Source: Microbacterium sp. LWH11-1.2
Lineage (GTDB): Bacteria; Actinomycetota; Actinomycetes; Actinomycetales; Microbacteriaceae
DNA: 64,000 bases
Assembly (NCBI RefSeq): GCF_038397745.1
Contig: NZ_CP151636.1
Span: 496,001 to 560,000 of the forward strand
Direction of reading: 5' to 3'
Under the pieces are notes generated by a model that saw only the letters and a program-made list of their open reading frames with translations, made no database searches and was not told the DNA's origin. Shown piece after piece: positions 33,525-41,278 of the stretch. Every line of letters starts with the position of its first letter. Position 1 is the first letter of the stretch. The position numbers and the translations under genes are program-made.

Positions 33525-34703
33525 TTACTTCGCTCCGTCCGCGTAGGCGCCCACCAGGCGCACCGCTCCACCGTCGACGCCCTTGGCGCCCTGTTCGAAC
33601 TCGCCTGCCGGACGCGCGCCGAAGCCGACGGTCCCGACCTGCCACGAGGGCATGCCCTCGGCGGCGAGCGCCGCGATCGCGGCATCCTTCTTGTCTGCGG
33701 CGATGACCGCGAGGAACCCGATGCCGAGGTTCCAGGTACCCTCGGCCGACTCCAGCGTGGAGCCGGCGATGTCGCTGAGCACGCGGAAGACCGGGCTCGG
33801 CGACCACGTGCTGCGATCGACCTCGGCCCAGCTGCCCTGCGGGAGCACGCGCGCGAGGTTCGCCGCGATGCCGCCTCCCGTGACGTGGCTGAGCGCATGC
33901 ACGGCCTGCGTCCCCGACCTCACGGCCTGGGTCCCCGACCCCACGGCCTGGGTCCCTGAGCCTGTCGAAGGGCCAAGCTCGTCGATCAGACGGAGCAGCG
34001 GAAGCGTGTACAGGCGGGTCGGCTCGAGGAGCGCCTCGCCCCAGGTCGTGCCGAAGTCGGCGGCGTTGTCGCCGTAGGAGATGCCGGCGTTCGTGATGAT
34101 GTGGCGCACGAGCGAGTAGCCGTTGGAGTGCAGTCCGCTGGAGGCGATGGCGATGACCGCGTCGCCGTCCTGCACGCGCTCGGACCCCAGGATCGCGTCG
34201 GCCTCGACGACACCGGTGGCGGCACCGGCCACGTCGTAGTCACGCGGGCCGAGAAGCCCGGGGTGCTCAGCGGTCTCGCCGCCGACCAGCGCGGTGCCCG
34301 TCGCGGAGCACGCCTCGGCGATGCCGCGCACGATGTCGGCGATGCGCTGCGGGAAGACCTTGCCGCACGCGATGTAGTCGGTCATGAAGAGGGGCTTGGC
34401 GCCCACCACGACGATGTCGTCGACGACCATGCCGACCAGGTCCTGGCCGATCGTGTCGTGCTTGTCGATCGCCTGAGCGATCGCGACCTTGGTGCCGACG
34501 CCGTCGGTGCTCGTCGCCAGCAGCGGGCGACGGAAGTCGCGCAGTGCGCTGGCGTCGAACAGGCCGGCGAATCCGCCGACACCGCCGAGCACTTCGGGGC
34601 CGTGCGTCGCGCGCACGGAAGACTTCATCAGCTCGACGGCGAGATCACCTGCAGCGGTGTCGACGCCGGCTTCGGAATAGGGATTGGTGGGGGAGGCAGC
34701 CAC
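33525..34703 (-). CDS. purM: Phosphoribosylformylglycinamidine cyclo-ligase (PurM) with a repeat-derived insertion
   Basis: A 392-residue AIR synthetase (family usually ~345-370) that uses ATP to close the imidazole ring of FGAM. Family blocks are YSEAGVDTAAGD, TSTDGVGTKV, VDDIVVVGAKPLFMTDYIACGKV, ALVGGETAEHPG and HALSHVTGGGIAANLARVLP. Between LRLIDELG and HALSHVTGGG, residues ~245-268 contain three near-copies of GSGTQAV, encoded by a 21-bp triplication that ends in a dispersed intergenic repeat. The reading frame is kept, so the protein is probably active with an extra loop. The GTG start follows a TAGGCT -10 box by 6 bases. Confidence 0.96.
   Translation of the reverse strand: MAASPTNPYSEAGVDTAAGDLAVELMKSSVRATHGPEVLGGVGGFAGLFDASALRDFRRPLLATSTDGVGTKVAIAQAIDKHDTIGQDLVGMVVDDIVVVGAKPLFMTDYIACGKVFPQRIADIVRGIAEACSATGTALVGGETAEHPGLLGPRDYDVAGAATGVVEADAILGSERVQDGDAVIAIASSGLHSNGYSLVRHIITNAGISYGDNAADFGTTWGEALLEPTRLYTLPLLRLIDELGPSTGSGTQAVGSGTQAVRSGTQAVHALSHVTGGGIAANLARVLPQGSWAEVDRSTWSPSPVFRVLSDIAGSTLESAEGTWNLGIGFLAVIAADKKDAAIAALAAEGMPSWQVGTVGFGARPAGEFEQGAKGVDGGAVRLVGAYADGAK
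33901..33973. repeat. 21-bp triplication plus dispersed repeat inside purM
   Basis: Units at 33901, 33922 and 33943 each read ACGGCCTG(G/C)GTCCC followed by 7 variable bases. The third runs into GGGTCCCTGAGCCTGTCGAA (33950-33969), a word also found between genes at 43176-43196 as GGGTCCCTGAGGCTGTCGAA. The whole block adds a multiple of three bases. Confidence 0.85.
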
Positions 34704-34709
34704 ACCTCC

Positions 34710-34715
34710 AGCCTA
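34710..34715 (-). promoter_or_regulatory. -10 box TAGGCT for leaderless purM
   Basis: TAGGCT on the minus strand ends 6 bases before the GTG at 34703. It drives the purM-purF-MFS unit. Confidence 0.55.
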
Positions 34716-34777
34716 CCGCCCGCGGGCACCCCGACTCTCCGCCGGAACAGAGCTCGGACGGCGGCCCCGCTCCCGCC

Positions 34778-34783
34778 TACGAT
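34778..34783 (+). promoter_or_regulatory. -10 box TACGAT for leaderless gene at 34790
   Basis: TACGAT is 6 bases before the ATG. It lies back to back with the purM promoter, 62 bases away. Confidence 0.55.
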
Positions 34784-34789
34784 GGGGCC

Positions 34790-35395
34790 ATGGCCGACAA
34801 GCCGCAGTGGCTCATCCGCGAAGACGCGAGCGTTCCGGTGCTCGTCGCGCTCACGCTGCGCCAGACGCTCGGGATCCGGGCGCCGGAGGACCTCCCGAGC
34901 CTTCGCGACCTCGCGGTGCGGGCGCCGGATGCCACCGAGGCGTCGGCCGCCGTCGAGGGGCAGTGGCGGGACTACTGGGACATGACGGTCGAGCCGCGCG
35001 CTCACCCGTCGGGGGTGCCGCTCGAGCTCGTCGACGGCTTCGACACCCTCGTCGCACTGCCGGCCACCGGTGCGGAGGAGCTCGCCGCGGCCGTCGCTCC
35101 GCACGGGGAATCCGCGCTCCGCTACGCGCGCGCCGCGCACGACCGCTACGTGAACTCGATGAAGAGCAGCACCGGTGGTGACGCGTATCGCGCCTACGCG
35201 AGTGCCATCGCCGAGTTCGAGCGCGAGGTCGGACGCCGTGCACATTCGTTCGAGCTGAACGTGCAGGTGCTGCCGTTCTCGCAGCGCGGCATCTGGTGGA
35301 TCGGCGCCCTCACGGTCGCGGTGACCGACGGGCTCCGGCGCGACGTCGTGGCGTTCGACGCCGCGATCCGTCCGGTGATCGCCGAGCTGGCCTAG
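34790..35395 (+). CDS. Conserved hypothetical protein, soluble
   Basis: A 201-residue protein with no signal peptide or membrane helix. I do not recognise a family. It has an acidic, alpha-rich composition, with the phrases WRDYWDMTVEPRAHPSGVP, ALRYARAAHDRYVNSMK and FELNVQVLPFSQRGIWWIG; the latter parts look like a structured core. It is divergent from purM and starts with a leaderless-type -10. Its TAG stop overlaps the TAG stop of the convergent next gene within CTAG. Confidence 0.75.
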   Translation: MADKPQWLIREDASVPVLVALTLRQTLGIRAPEDLPSLRDLAVRAPDATEASAAVEGQWRDYWDMTVEPRAHPSGVPLELVDGFDTLVALPATGAEELAAAVAPHGESALRYARAAHDRYVNSMKSSTGGDAYRAYASAIAEFEREVGRRAHSFELNVQVLPFSQRGIWWIGALTVAVTDGLRRDVVAFDAAIRPVIAELA

Positions 35396-35721
35396 TCGGC
35401 GGCCGGTCGGTCCGTCTCGACGACGGTCTCCCGGTCGACCGTGACGACGCGGTCGTGACGGCGCGCGATGCGCTCCATGATGATGCCGACGACACCGCCG
35501 AGCGCGAGTCCGATCGGCACGGTCCACAGCAACAGGAAGCCGAAGACCTGACCGGGCGGGTAGACGACGTCGAGAGCCTGCGACTCCTCGAAACTGCCGC
35601 TCCAGGTCAGGATGGCGGCCGCGATGATCCCGACCACGACGCCGATGCCCATGAGCACGCCGTAGCGAGGCACGCGACGCACGGTCGCCTCGACGGTCTG
35701 GTGGGAATCGGTGGGAGCCAT
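35392..35721 (-). CDS. Small membrane protein with two helices
   Basis: A 109-residue protein. A polar N-terminus (MAPTDSHQTVEATVRRVPRYG) precedes helix 1 (VLMGIGVVVGIIAAAILTW). After a short outside loop comes helix 2 (VFGFLLLWTVPIGLALGGVVGIIM), then a charged, Arg/Asp-rich cytoplasmic tail. The pattern resembles small conserved actinobacterial potassium-transporter-like or Trp-rich membrane proteins, but I cannot name the family. A GACAAT box 6 bases before the ATG suggests a leaderless mRNA. Its end overlaps the neighbouring gene by four bases. Confidence 0.78.
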   Translation of the reverse strand: MAPTDSHQTVEATVRRVPRYGVLMGIGVVVGIIAAAILTWSGSFEESQALDVVYPPGQVFGFLLLWTVPIGLALGGVVGIIMERIARRHDRVVTVDRETVVETDRPAAD

Positions 35722-35775
35722 GCCTCCATTGTCCCACCGTTCGGGCACACCTTGCAGCCGGTGTGCGCGTCCCGC

Positions 35776-35848
35776 TTTGCAGGTCGAGATCACGAATGCA
35801 GGTCGAGATCGTCGATCTCGACCTGCATTCGTGATCTGAGCCTGCAAA
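35776..35848 (-). terminator. Near-perfect 73-base palindrome after htaA
   Basis: Two 24-bp arms (35788-35811 and 35813-35836) are perfect complements around one central base. Outer arms TTTGCAGG (35776-35783) and CCTGCAAA (35841-35848) also match. It begins 24 bases past the htaA stop and can form one very stable hairpin, so it probably ends the htaA transcript. Within each arm, a CGAATGCAGGTCGAGATC-like phrase is also partly repeated head to tail. Confidence 0.8.
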
Positions 35849-35872
35849 CCGTGCCGTCGCGGGCCCGAAGCG

Positions 35873-38800
35873 TCAGACCTCCGTCGTCACCTCGGCCGCC
35901 CCGGCGCGGTTGCGGCGCGCGATGAGCACCCCGCCCGCCGCGGCGAGAGCGACGACGACGAGGCCGCCGACGATCCACGGCCACACCGGAGCGCCCTCCG
36001 TGATCGCCGGTGTCGTCGCGGCGGTGACCGCGGCGGTCGCCTCGGAGTCGGACCCGTCCTCGACCGGTGCCGCGACGCCGCAGTCGGCGTCGACCGGGAT
36101 CACCGCGGTGACCGGGTCGAGCGCCTCGCCCGCGGCGTAGGTGCCGAACGCGGCGGCACCGGCCTCGGTGAGAGCTGTCGGCACGGCATCCAGCGACAGG
36201 ACCCCGTCGACCACGGCCGCGTCGCGCGCCGCGAACTCCGCGAGACGCACGCCCTTCTGGTCGACGCTCGCGCCGTCCTGCGTGGTGCCGGTCACGTCGA
36301 ACACGAGATAGCCGGTGTCGCCGGCGAGCTCGATCCGCGCGTTCGCCAACGTCGTGTTCAGCGCGCCCTCGTGACCGGTGAAGGCGATGCTGCCTCCGAA
36401 GGCGACGAGCCCGGCGAGGGAGGTGTCGTCGAACGATCCGGTGCCGCTCTCCCAGACATAGTCCGGGTACCGGTACTCCACGCCGGTGAGCGTCCAGCCG
36501 CCCTTCGCGATGCCCTCGATGTACGTGCGGAACGACTCCTTGTAGCCCCACTTCAGCGTCGCGCCCTCGACCGTGCAGGCGCCGATCACGGCCGCCGCTC
36601 GGTTCAGGGTGAAGGCGAGACCGCGGTCGACGGATCCCTGCAGCGTCAGGGTGTGCGCGCCGTCCTCGAGGCTGGCGGGCAGCGTGCCCGACCAGGTCGC
36701 GACGCCCGTGGCATCCGCCTGCACGGTCTCGAGCAGCACCGGCGTCGAGTAGACGACGACCTGGATGCCCTCCTCGTTCGGCTGGAAGCCCGCGGCGGAG
36801 ACGGTCGCCGCCTTGCCTGCTTCGAGTGCGGCGAGGTTCTTCTCGTCGATCACGATGCCGTCGGTCGCGGGAGGCGTGTCGGGCAGCGCCGCCTTCTTCG
36901 TCACGGATGCCGCCGCGACCATGCCCGTCGTTCCCTGCGGGGCCGCTGCCGGCGAGCCGATCGTGAAGGTGACCGGGTTGAGCACGGTCGAGTTGCCCGA
37001 CAGGACCGTGTCGCGCCCGGCAGCCGTCAGAGCGGCGGGAGCAGCGGTGTAGCTCACCGCGCCGTTCGCGGTCGTGCGCACGGCGCTGCCGAGGTCGAGC
37101 GTCGCGAAAGCCACCTGCGACCCGCCGCTCGACACGAAGAGCGTCGCGCTGTTCGAGGACGTGACGCGGATCACCGGGTCGGAGAGCGTGATGTCGAGCA
37201 CCCCGTGATGGCCGGTGAAGCGCACCGAGCCGCGGTAGACGACGCTGCCGACGCCGGTCGCGACGTCGAAATCACCCCCGACCGACTGGCCGAACTGGAA
37301 CTGTCCGCCCGAGCGCGTCGCTCCTCCGGAGACGGAGATCGACCCCTGTGCGATCGGACCGGTGACGTAGTCGGCGAAGGACGAGGAGATGGCCCAGCGC
37401 AGGGAGCCGCCGGGGACGTTCGCCGGCGGGGTCACCGGGGTCACCGGTGGCTTCGGCTCTTCGGGCTTCGTGCCGAGCAGCGCGTCCCACTGCGCCTCGG
37501 TGATCGTGACGGTCGAGCGCGCGAGCATCGTGTCGGCGTTCGGCATCGTGTGCTGCTTCCAGACGATCACCTCGTACGACTTCGTCCGGTCGAGCTTGGC
37601 GACGGCCGTCGTGAGGTCGACGGAGAACGCCTCGAAGGTGATCCGGGGGACGTACTTCATGGCGAGGAAGCCGCCGCCGGCAGTCACGCCCGACTCGGTG
37701 CCGGCCTCGATCAGCGCGACGTACGCGCCGACGTTCGTGCCCATCTCCGAGCCGGATGCCGTGACGGTGAGGCCGTCCGCAGCCGTGGCTGTCTTGACGC
37801 TCGTCGCGACCACCGGTTCGTCGACCGGGAACAGCGTGTCCCAGTCCGCGTCGCTGATCTCGACGGCGCCGCGAGCGAGGATCGTGTCGGCGTTCGGGAG
37901 GGTGTGCTGTTTCCAGACGATCACCTCATACGTCTTCGTGCGGTCGAGCTTGTCGGCGGCAGCGGTCAGATCGACCGTGAACGCACCACCCGGGATCCCG
38001 CGCACGTACTGCATCGCGAGGAACCCGCCACCCGCGGTCACATCCGCCTCGGTGCCCGCCTCGATCAGCGCCACGTAGGCACCGGTGATCTCGCCGAGCT
38101 TCGAACCGGATGCCGTCACGGTCAGTCCTTCATCAGCGCTCGCGGCCGTGACCGCCGTCGCGACCGTGGGGACATCCACGGGGAACAGCGTGTCCCAGTC
38201 CGCGTCGCTGATCTCGACGGCGCCGCGAGCGAGGATCGTGTCGGCGTTCGGGAGGGTGTGCTGTTTCCAGACGATCACCTCATACGTCTTCGTGCGGTCG
38301 AGCTTGTCGGCGGCAGCGGTCAGATCGACCGTGAACGCACCACCCGGGATCCCGCGCACGTACTGCATCGCGAGGAACCCGCCACCCGCGGTCACATCCG
38401 CCTCGGTTCCCGTCTCGATGAGCGCCGCGTACACGCCGGTGATCTCGCCGAGCTTCGAACCGGTTGCCGTCACGGTCAGTCCTTCATCAGCGCTCGCGGC
38501 CGTGACCGCCGTCGCGACCGTGGGGACCTCCACGGGGAACAGCGTGTCCCAGTCCGCATCGCTGATCGCGACCGCTCCACGGCTCAGGATCGTGTCGGCG
38601 TTCGGCATCGTGTGCTGCTTCCAGACGATCACCTCATACGTCTTCGTGCGGTCGAGCGTGTCGGCGGCAGCGGTCAGATCGACCGTGAACGCACCACCCG
38701 AGATCCCGCGCACGTACTGCATCGCGAGGAACCCGCCACCCGCGGTCACATCCGCCTCGGTTCCCGCCTCGATCAGCGCCGCGTACACGCCGGTCGTGGC

Positions 38801-40009
38801 GCCGAAGCCCGTACCCGTGACGGACGCGGTGATGCCGGGCTCGGCCGTCGCGAGGGACGCCGAGATCACGATCTTCGGGGGAACGGCGTAGTCCAGGGCG
38901 ACGCTGCGCTCCTGGTCGGCGTTCACGACGCCACCGGCCCCGTAGGTGTAGACGCCGTAGGAACCGGGGGATGCCGCGGCATCCTTCAGCGTGAGAGTGG
39001 CCTGGAACGTGCCGTCATCGGCGAGGTCGACCCACTGCGCGCGGACCGCACCCTGGTACTGCGCAGGGACCTGGTTCAGCACGGACTCCGAGAGAGCCCA
39101 GGCCTGCGTGCCGACCGAGCGTGCGGCCGACGTCGCGCCGGCGGAAGGCTGCCAGTTCGCGGCGAAGTTGCCGAACACGACGTAGGTCCCCTGCGAGAGG
39201 TTCGCGGGGATCGGCACACCGCGTCCGCCGACGTTGGCCGTCGGGTCGTAGCCCGAGCCCTTCACGACGATCGTGTCGCCGGCCCGGAGCGCGGTGCCCG
39301 CGGCCGGGGTGGTGCCGTCGGCGAGAAAGACCTCGATCGCCGCGGATGCCGGGGGCGTGGTTCCCGGGTCGGTGCCGGGATCCGTGCCCGGGTCCGTGCC
39401 GGGGTCCGTTCCCGGATCGGTACCCGGATCGGTGCCCGGGTCGGTGCCGGGGTCCGTGCCCGGGTCGGTGCCGGGGTCCGTGCCCGGATCGGTGCCGGGG
39501 TCCGTGCCCGGATCGGTACCCGGATCGGTTCCCGGCTCCGCGCCGAACACGGCATCCCACTGCTCCGCAGTGACCTCCACGTCCCCCCGGGCGTAGATCG
39601 TCGTCGCGTCCGGGTTCGAGTGCTGCTGCCACATCAGCACCTCGTAGGCCTGCGTACGGTCGAGCGATCCGGCCGGAGCCGTGAGCGTGAACGAGCTCGC
39701 TCCGCCGCTGACCGCGGGGAAGGGCATGGCGAACGCCGCGTATCCGCCGCCCGCCGAGATCGACCCTTCGGTGCCCTTCACGATGAGCGCGGCATAGGCG
39801 CCGGCGACGTCCGGCAAGCCGGATGCCTGCACCTGCACCGTCACACCCGACGTCGACGCAGCGGTGACGCTCGCGTCGACCGAGCCGTCGGCGGCGTGGG
39901 CAGGAGGCACGACCACCGCTCCCGCGGCGAGGAGAAGGAAGGAGACGAAGGCGGCGATGAGCACGCGGAGGCGGCTGCTCGCTCGAAGGGGGATGGCTGT
40001 GTCGTTCAC
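35873..40009 (-). CDS. htaA: HtaA-domain heme-binding surface protein with five tandem repeats
   Basis: A 1,378-residue exported protein of heme uptake. Order: signal peptide (~1-36, VVVPPAHA-AD); unnamed repeat R0 (~37-155); about 13 copies of PGTD (~156-215); a beta domain (~220-375); repeats R1-R4 of 118 residues (~378-850); HtaA domain 1 (~866-1020, SLRWAISSSFADYVTG); an Ig-like link; HtaA domain 2 (~1153-1313, TLKWGYKESFRTYIEG); a C-terminal membrane helix (WIVGGLVVVALAAAGG) and basic tail. HtaA domains bind heme through conserved Tyr and His. Each repeat carries EVIVWKQH and GGGFLAMQYV. GTG 40009 follows GGAGAG. It is divergent from hmuTUV, with a DtxR box upstream. Confidence 0.9.
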   Translation of the reverse strand: MNDTAIPLRASSRLRVLIAAFVSFLLLAAGAVVVPPAHAADGSVDASVTAASTSGVTVQVQASGLPDVAGAYAALIVKGTEGSISAGGGYAAFAMPFPAVSGGASSFTLTAPAGSLDRTQAYEVLMWQQHSNPDATTIYARGDVEVTAEQWDAVFGAEPGTDPGTDPGTDPGTDPGTDPGTDPGTDPGTDPGTDPGTDPGTDPGTDPGTDPGTDPGTTPPASAAIEVFLADGTTPAAGTALRAGDTIVVKGSGYDPTANVGGRGVPIPANLSQGTYVVFGNFAANWQPSAGATSAARSVGTQAWALSESVLNQVPAQYQGAVRAQWVDLADDGTFQATLTLKDAAASPGSYGVYTYGAGGVVNADQERSVALDYAVPPKIVISASLATAEPGITASVTGTGFGATTGVYAALIEAGTEADVTAGGGFLAMQYVRGISGGAFTVDLTAAADTLDRTKTYEVIVWKQHTMPNADTILSRGAVAISDADWDTLFPVEVPTVATAVTAASADEGLTVTATGSKLGEITGVYAALIETGTEADVTAGGGFLAMQYVRGIPGGAFTVDLTAAADKLDRTKTYEVIVWKQHTLPNADTILARGAVEISDADWDTLFPVDVPTVATAVTAASADEGLTVTASGSKLGEITGAYVALIEAGTEADVTAGGGFLAMQYVRGIPGGAFTVDLTAAADKLDRTKTYEVIVWKQHTLPNADTILARGAVEISDADWDTLFPVDEPVVATSVKTATAADGLTVTASGSEMGTNVGAYVALIEAGTESGVTAGGGFLAMKYVPRITFEAFSVDLTTAVAKLDRTKSYEVIVWKQHTMPNADTMLARSTVTITEAQWDALLGTKPEEPKPPVTPVTPPANVPGGSLRWAISSSFADYVTGPIAQGSISVSGGATRSGGQFQFGQSVGGDFDVATGVGSVVYRGSVRFTGHHGVLDITLSDPVIRVTSSNSATLFVSSGGSQVAFATLDLGSAVRTTANGAVSYTAAPAALTAAGRDTVLSGNSTVLNPVTFTIGSPAAAPQGTTGMVAAASVTKKAALPDTPPATDGIVIDEKNLAALEAGKAATVSAAGFQPNEEGIQVVVYSTPVLLETVQADATGVATWSGTLPASLEDGAHTLTLQGSVDRGLAFTLNRAAAVIGACTVEGATLKWGYKESFRTYIEGIAKGGWTLTGVEYRYPDYVWESGTGSFDDTSLAGLVAFGGSIAFTGHEGALNTTLANARIELAGDTGYLVFDVTGTTQDGASVDQKGVRLAEFAARDAAVVDGVLSLDAVPTALTEAGAAAFGTYAAGEALDPVTAVIPVDADCGVAAPVEDGSDSEATAAVTAATTPAITEGAPVWPWIVGGLVVVALAAAGGVLIARRNRAGAAEVTTEV
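37460..38880. repeat. 354-bp tandem repeats within htaA
   Basis: The marker ACAGCGTGTC recurs at 37831, 38185 and 38539, exactly 354 bases (118 codons) apart. The stretches after 37831 and 38185 are identical for roughly 200 bases, which points to recent duplication or gene conversion. The two outer copies have diverged. Confidence 0.9.
39363..39540. repeat. 12-bp repeats encoding the PGTD linker of HtaA
   Basis: About 13-14 twelve-base units encode (PGTD)n. The units vary at synonymous sites (GGG/GGA, TCC/TCG, GTG/GTA/GTT). This makes an extended, negatively charged spacer between the N-terminal repeat and the rest of the protein, probably to span the cell wall. Confidence 0.9.
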
Positions 40010-40085
40010 GGGTTCTCTCCGGACCCCGGGGCACGCGGACACGCGCGCCGGCGGTGCCGCAATGCAGTCGGGCGAATGGATGAGG

Positions 40086-40104
40086 TTTGGTTAGGCTCAG
40101 CTAA
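40086..40104 (-). promoter_or_regulatory. DtxR/IdeR iron box before htaA
   Basis: TTTGGTTAGGCTCAGCTAA matches 16 of 19 bases of the DtxR/IdeR consensus (TTAGGTTAGGCTAACCTAA). It lies about 77 bases upstream of the htaA GTG, where iron-loaded repressor would block the promoter. Confidence 0.8.
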
Positions 40105-40153
40105 GAAGCCCACGGCCCCGAGCGTAGGGGGCGACCTCGGAGCGCGTCAAGTT

Positions 40154-40172
40154 TTAGGATAGCCTTGCCTAA
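40154..40172 (+). promoter_or_regulatory. DtxR/IdeR iron box overlapping the hmuT -10 and start codon
   Basis: TTAGGATAGCCTTGCCTAA matches 16 of 19 consensus bases. Its last A is the first base of the hmuT ATG. A -10-like TAGCCT (40160-40165) lies inside it, 6 bases before the ATG, so the mRNA is probably leaderless and the repressor would cover the polymerase site. Confidence 0.82.
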
Positions 40173-41278
40173 TGCGTCGCGCCTTTGCCCTCCTCATCGC
40201 CGCGGCTCTCGCCGTCGGACTCACCGCGTGCGCCGAGCCGGGTGCGACCGCGGCAGCCCCTTCCGAGTCCGCAGACACCTGCCCCTCGGCATCCGCTCCG
40301 CTCTCCTCGCTGGACCTGGTCGACGACGTCCGCGCGGTCACGGGCGGGTCGACGGCCTGCCTGTCGAGCCGCGCGATCGAGGCGGTCGACGACGACACCG
40401 CGCCGAAGCTGCCCGTGACCGTGACCGACAGCGAAGGTCGCGAGGTCGAGATCACCGACATCGATCGCATCCTTCCCATCGACATCTCCGGCACGATCGC
40501 CGCCACGGTGTTCGCGCTCGGCCTCGGCGACCAGGTGGTCGGCCGCGACTCGTCGACCGCCTTCGCCGGCACCGAGGAGCTTCCCGTCGTGACCAGGACC
40601 GGGCACACCCTCAACGCGGAGGCGATCCTCGAGCTCGCGCCGACCGTGATCCTGACCGACACCTCGATCGGGCCGAAGGAGATCCGTCAGCAGCTGCGCG
40701 ACGCCGGCATCGCCGTGATCGTCGTCTCCAGCGACCGCCGCATCGACACGACCGACGAGCTCGTCACCGGGATCGCCACCGCGCTCGGCGTGCCGACCCG
40801 CGGCGACGCACTCATCGAGCGGCTGGATGTCGCCCTCGACGCCTCTCTCGCCGAGATCGCCGAGGTGGTCCCGGCCGCCGAGGAGGACCGCGCCCGGATG
40901 CTCTTCCTCTACGTGCGCGGCAACGCGAACGTGTACTACATCTTCGGCGAGGACTCCGGCGCCGATTCGCTCATCGACGCCGTGGGCGGTGTCGATGTCG
41001 CCGGCGAGATCGGCTGGGAGGGCATGAAGCCGATGACGGCCGAGGCGCTCGTCGCCGCACGCCCCGATGTGCTCGTGATGATGACGGACGGCCTGGAATC
41101 GGTCGGCGGCATCGACGGGCTCATCGAGCGGATCCCCGCGGTCGCCGAGACCCCCGCCGGTGCCAACCGTCGCGTGATCGACATGGCCGACAGCGAGATC
41201 CTCAGCTTCGGGCCGCGCTCCGCCGACGTCATCGGCGCTCTCGCCCGCGCCCTGTACGCCCCCGAGCCCCAGCAGTGA
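40172..41278 (+). CDS. hmuT: Hemin ABC transporter substrate-binding lipoprotein (HmuT)
   Basis: A 368-residue BtuF/HmuT-type binding protein. The signal peptide ends with lipobox LTAC (Cys20). The fold has two lobes joined by a helix, with VFALGLGDQVVGRDSS, LNAEAILELAPTVILTDTS, FLYVRGNANVYYIFGEDSGADSLIDAVGG and MTAEALVAARPDVLVMMTDG. It receives heme from HtaA and gives it to HmuU. The ATG overlaps an iron box. hmuU follows with a GTGA overlap, so hmuTUV are translated together. Confidence 0.93.
   Translation: MRRAFALLIAAALAVGLTACAEPGATAAAPSESADTCPSASAPLSSLDLVDDVRAVTGGSTACLSSRAIEAVDDDTAPKLPVTVTDSEGREVEITDIDRILPIDISGTIAATVFALGLGDQVVGRDSSTAFAGTEELPVVTRTGHTLNAEAILELAPTVILTDTSIGPKEIRQQLRDAGIAVIVVSSDRRIDTTDELVTGIATALGVPTRGDALIERLDVALDASLAEIAEVVPAAEEDRARMLFLYVRGNANVYYIFGEDSGADSLIDAVGGVDVAGEIGWEGMKPMTAEALVAARPDVLVMMTDGLESVGGIDGLIERIPAVAETPAGANRRVIDMADSEILSFGPRSADVIGALARALYAPEPQQ

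Noticed and set aside
33901..33975. Frameshift or pseudogene in purM
   Set aside because: The extra DNA is a multiple of three, no stop is present and all conserved blocks follow in frame.
36371..40162. 1,263-codon plus-strand open frame opposite htaA
   Set aside because: It is a shadow of the repeats in htaA; its apparent repeats mirror the 354-bp units.
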